A DNA stretch of 64,000 nt, from NCBI RefSeq assembly GCF_003472385.1, contig NZ_QRLV01000003.1, positions 1-64,000 on the forward strand. Direction: 5' to 3'. Of the stretch, positions 61,693 to 64,000 are shown one piece after another. The notes below the pieces were generated by a model. The model worked only from the letters and a program-made list of their open reading frames with translations. It did no database searches and had not been told where the DNA came from. Each line of letters opens with the position of its first letter. Position 1 is the first letter of the stretch. Made by a program: the position numbers and the translations under genes. Source of the stretch: Sutterella sp. AM11-39. Its GTDB lineage: Bacteria; Pseudomonadota; Gammaproteobacteria; Burkholderiales; Burkholderiaceae_F.

Positions 61693-62685
61693 ATGCAATA
61701 CAAAAAACTCGGTCGCACCGGCTTGTACGTGAGCCGCTTATGCTTGGGCACGATGAATTTCGGAGACTGTACGGACAAGAAATCCGCCTTTGAAATCATG
61801 GATCGAGCTGCCGACTTGGGCATCAATTTCATCGATACGGCTGACGTCTACGGCGGTCCGCAGCGGCCGGACATTCCGCTCGGATACGGCATCTCGGAAG
61901 AGATCGTGGGCGAGTGGCTCGCTCAAAGCGGCAAGCGCAATGAAGTGGTGCTGGCAACGAAGCTCTATCAGCCCATGATTCCGGGCCCGAACGGCCGCCG
62001 CTTGTCGGCCTACCATATTCGCCAGGCCTGCGAGGACAGTTTGCGGCGTCTGAAGACCGACCATATCGATCTTTATCAGTTCCATCACATTGATCGCGAC
62101 ACGCCTTGGGAGGAAATCTGGCAGGCCGTTGACGTACTCATCGACCAAGGCAAGGTCCTGTATGTCGGAAGTTGCAACTTTCCGGGTTGGGGAATCGCTG
62201 CGGCGCAAGGCGAGGCAAAATGGCGTCGACACATGATGGGACTGGTAAGCGAACAAAGCCGCTACAACCTGGCGTGCCGTTCAATTGAGCTCGAAGTGAT
62301 TCCGGCTTGCCGGTACGAAGGCATGGGCCTTTTGACCTACAGTCCGCTTGATGGAGGACTTTTGGCCGGAGCACTCAAGAAGGCGGCCGAGCGATCTCGC
62401 CGCGGCAAACCGTCGCTACCGATCCGCGATCCTATGTTTAGGGAACGCGTTTCCGCTTATGAAGCCTTCTGCGAAAAGCGTGGCGTTGATCCAGCCGACG
62501 TTGCGCTTGCATGGGTACTGAGCAATCCGGTCGTCACATGTCCGATTGTCGGACCGCGTACGCTGGAACAACTGGAAGACTCAGTGCGAGCACTTAATCT
62601 GAAGCTCAAACCGGAGGATCTGGCAGAACTTGACACGATCTTCCCGGGACCGGGCGGCGAGGCACCCGAAGCCTACGCATGGTAA
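61693..62685 (+). CDS. Aldo/keto reductase
   Basis: A 330-residue NADPH oxidoreductase of the AKR superfamily. The catalytic tetrad is visible: Asp in FIDTADVYG and its Tyr, Lys in VLATKLYQP and His in FHHIDRD. LCLGTMNFG and VGPRTLEQLED are typical of the YghZ/Kv-beta-like group. AGGAG precedes ATG 61693. Substrate unknown. Confidence 0.9.
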   Translation: MQYKKLGRTGLYVSRLCLGTMNFGDCTDKKSAFEIMDRAADLGINFIDTADVYGGPQRPDIPLGYGISEEIVGEWLAQSGKRNEVVLATKLYQPMIPGPNGRRLSAYHIRQACEDSLRRLKTDHIDLYQFHHIDRDTPWEEIWQAVDVLIDQGKVLYVGSCNFPGWGIAAAQGEAKWRRHMMGLVSEQSRYNLACRSIELEVIPACRYEGMGLLTYSPLDGGLLAGALKKAAERSRRGKPSLPIRDPMFRERVSAYEAFCEKRGVDPADVALAWVLSNPVVTCPIVGPRTLEQLEDSVRALNLKLKPEDLAELDTIFPGPGGEAPEAYAW

Positions 62686-62688
62686 ACC

Positions 62689-62847
62689 TCAAGCATGATC
62701 GGTTTGCTTTGTTCGCGCAAATTGAGCGGGAGCCGCCGATGAATTCCATTTTTTCGAAGCGGCTTTCCCGACGGTATTGTTCGTGACGGCAGCGGCCAAG
62801 ACGCCGTCAATGGCAATGGCTACGGCAAGCAACGACCTCTTTTGCAT
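62689..62847 (-). CDS. Possible small exported peptide (52 aa)
   Basis: A 52-residue ORF with a signal-peptide-like start (KRSLLAVAIAIDGVLAAAV) and an ideal GGAAGGAG four bases upstream of ATG. No family recognised. It may be a remnant of a longer exported protein. Confidence 0.35.
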   Translation of the reverse strand: MQKRSLLAVAIAIDGVLAAAVTNNTVGKAASKKWNSSAAPAQFARTKQTDHA

Positions 62848-62962
62848 ATGCTCCTTCCTTATTTTTTGAGCGGCTGATGTTGCATTGCCGATTCTCGGAA
62901 TTTGCTTTCGAAGCCTTGCCCAAGCCTATTGGGAAAAGATCCGGAAAGAGCTCAGGTCGTTG

Positions 62963-63340
62963 TCATTTGTAGAACACGAAGAAAACCGCCATCACGAGAC
63001 AAACGAAGGCAGCCAAGTGGTTCCAGCCGAAGTGGTTCTGGAAAACAACGACGGAGAAGAGCGCAAACACCGTGAGCGTGATGCACTCCTGGATGATCTT
63101 GAGTTGAACGAGACTGAAAGGGCCGCCGTTGCCTTCAAACCCGATGCGGTTGGCCGGCACCATGAAGCTGTATTCAAAGAGAGCGATTGCCCAGGAAAAA
63201 AGCACGACGGTGTAGATCGGCCATGCACTGAAGTTGATGACCTTCATGGTCTGGAGCTTTAAGTGCAGATACCAAGCGCAGGTCATGAAAATGTTGGAAA
63301 CGCAAAGAAGGCCGACAGCCAGAAGACCTTTGCTGAGCAT
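62963..63340 (-). CDS. DUF486 membrane protein
   Basis: A 125-residue protein with four membrane helices of the DUF486 family (small DMT-like). Typical parts are SNIFMTCAWYLHLK, WAIALFEYSFMVPANRIG and the C-terminal FNHLAAF-like FGWNHLAAF. Function unknown. ATG 63340 is chosen because an upstream extension is not membrane-like. Confidence 0.88.
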   Translation of the reverse strand: MLSKGLLAVGLLCVSNIFMTCAWYLHLKLQTMKVINFSAWPIYTVVLFSWAIALFEYSFMVPANRIGFEGNGGPFSLVQLKIIQECITLTVFALFSVVVFQNHFGWNHLAAFVCLVMAVFFVFYK

Positions 63341-63548
63341 AGAAACCTCGGAACAAACAGGCAAAAAAAGGGGGCCGACCACATGATCGGTTTGCAAAAG
63401 GCGGATTCTAGGACGAAAGGTCTTCAAGGAAAAGTATCGGTAAGGCTAAAATCATGACTGCGTCAGGTCGGGCAGACGTGTTTTGCGCTAAATTGAAAGC
63501 AAAGCGCAGTAAGGCGCATCCGTTTTCGTTTCAAGAGCGTACACAACC

Positions 63549-64000
63549 ATGTCAGGATCCAGCATCGGAAAGCTTTTTGTGGTGACAAACTTTGGAGAAA
63601 GTCACGGGCCGGCTATCGGTTGCGTGATTGACGGCTGCCCGCCCGGGATGCCTCTGAGCGAAGCCGATATTCAGCCCGATCTGGATCGTCGGCGTCCGGG
63701 ACAGAGCAAGTTTGTGACGCAGCGCAAGGAAGCCGATGCCGTCAAGATCCTTTCGGGCGTTTATGAGGGTGTCACAACGGGGACTCCCATCGCTCTTTTG
63801 ATTGAAAACACCGACCAAAGAAGCCGCGACTACTCGGAAGTGGCCAGACAATTTCGACCGGCTCACGCCGACTGGAGCTACTGGAACAAATACGGGATTC
63901 GGGATCCGAGGGGAGGCGGCAGAAGTTCTGCTCGTCTGACGGCGCCGACGGTGGCGGCGGGCGCCGTGGCACGCAAGTGGCTCAGTACCGAGCTCGGCAT
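63549..64000 (+). CDS. aroC: Chorismate synthase (partial, runs off the window)
   Basis: The first 150 residues of AroC, cut by the window end. [21 protein letters not shown] at the start contains the family motif GESHGxAxG. Further conserved parts are [16 protein letters not shown] and GGGRSSAR. The enzyme makes chorismate from EPSP with reduced FMN. ATG 63549 is the family start. Confidence 0.95.
   Translation, partial: MSGSSIGKLFVVTNFGESHGPAIGCVIDGCPPGMPLSEADIQPDLDRRRPGQSKFVTQRKEADAVKILSGVYEGVTTGTPIALLIENTDQRSRDYSEVARQFRPAHADWSYWNKYGIRDPRGGGRSSARLTAPTVAAGAVARKWLSTELG

Overview
The window looks like a chromosome segment of a betaproteobacterium, most likely a gut-type member of the Sutterellaceae (Burkholderiales). 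The reasons are the gene order ndk-rlmN-ispG-hisS-yfgM-bamB-der-hfq-hflX-hflK-hflC-hisZ-purA, the lplT-alr-radA cluster, moderately high GC, and an anaerobic respiratory flavour (multihaem cytochrome, Tat flavoprotein, rubrerythrin, FNR-type box). The genus is an inference; no rRNA gene is present.

Layout. 1-6.5 kb: HslJ-like lipoprotein, ZIP metal transporter, DUF1178 protein, surE, nlpD, rlmD and an H-NS-like protein; pcm and rpoS, often found between surE and rlmD in related bacteria, are absent. 6.9-22.9 kb: the housekeeping block from ndk to a purine phosphoribosyltransferase, interrupted between ispG and hisS by a decayed IS607-like remnant. 22.9-30.4 kb: an orphan VWA/HEXXH protein, a TtrS/TtrR-like two-component system, a Tat-exported flavoprotein with a four-haem cytochrome, and a periplasmic DJ-1/PfpI protein. 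A 16-bp motif is shared by the promoter regions of the last two units. 30.5-35.7 kb: lplT, alr, radA and an orphan UreE-like protein with a Cys/His-rich repeat tail.

35.7-47.9 kb: a prophage remnant or satellite beside tRNA-Leu(UAG), with a different tyrosine integrase at each end. Its minus-strand block carries an AlpA-like regulator, DUF551-like and MazG-like proteins, YqaJ exonuclease, an ERF annealing protein, a BstA-like DNA-binding protein under an operator-like promoter, and a tRNA-Gln. Its plus-strand block carries Gp49-like and crAss001_48-like proteins, overlapping Rz/Rz1 spanins, and an AT-rich two-gene cassette (DprA-like plus ComF-like phosphoribosyltransferase). No capsid, terminase, portal or tail gene is visible. 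The cassette lies between an intact Rz/Rz1 pair and a second Rz/Rz1 3' end that stays open in both frames, so it appears to be cargo placed in a lysis locus. I consider this cassette, a candidate phage-conflict system, the most notable feature.

48-64 kb: double-rubredoxin rubrerythrin, a histone-deacetylase-family protein, gluQ, a tRNA-Gly/Cys cluster, periplasmic asparaginase behind a perfect FNR-type palindrome, a Bcr/CflA exporter, xseB-ispA-dxs (isoprenoid precursors), murB, a hemolysin III-type membrane protein with a GNAT enzyme, several small proteins, an aldo/keto reductase, a DUF486 membrane protein and the start of aroC.
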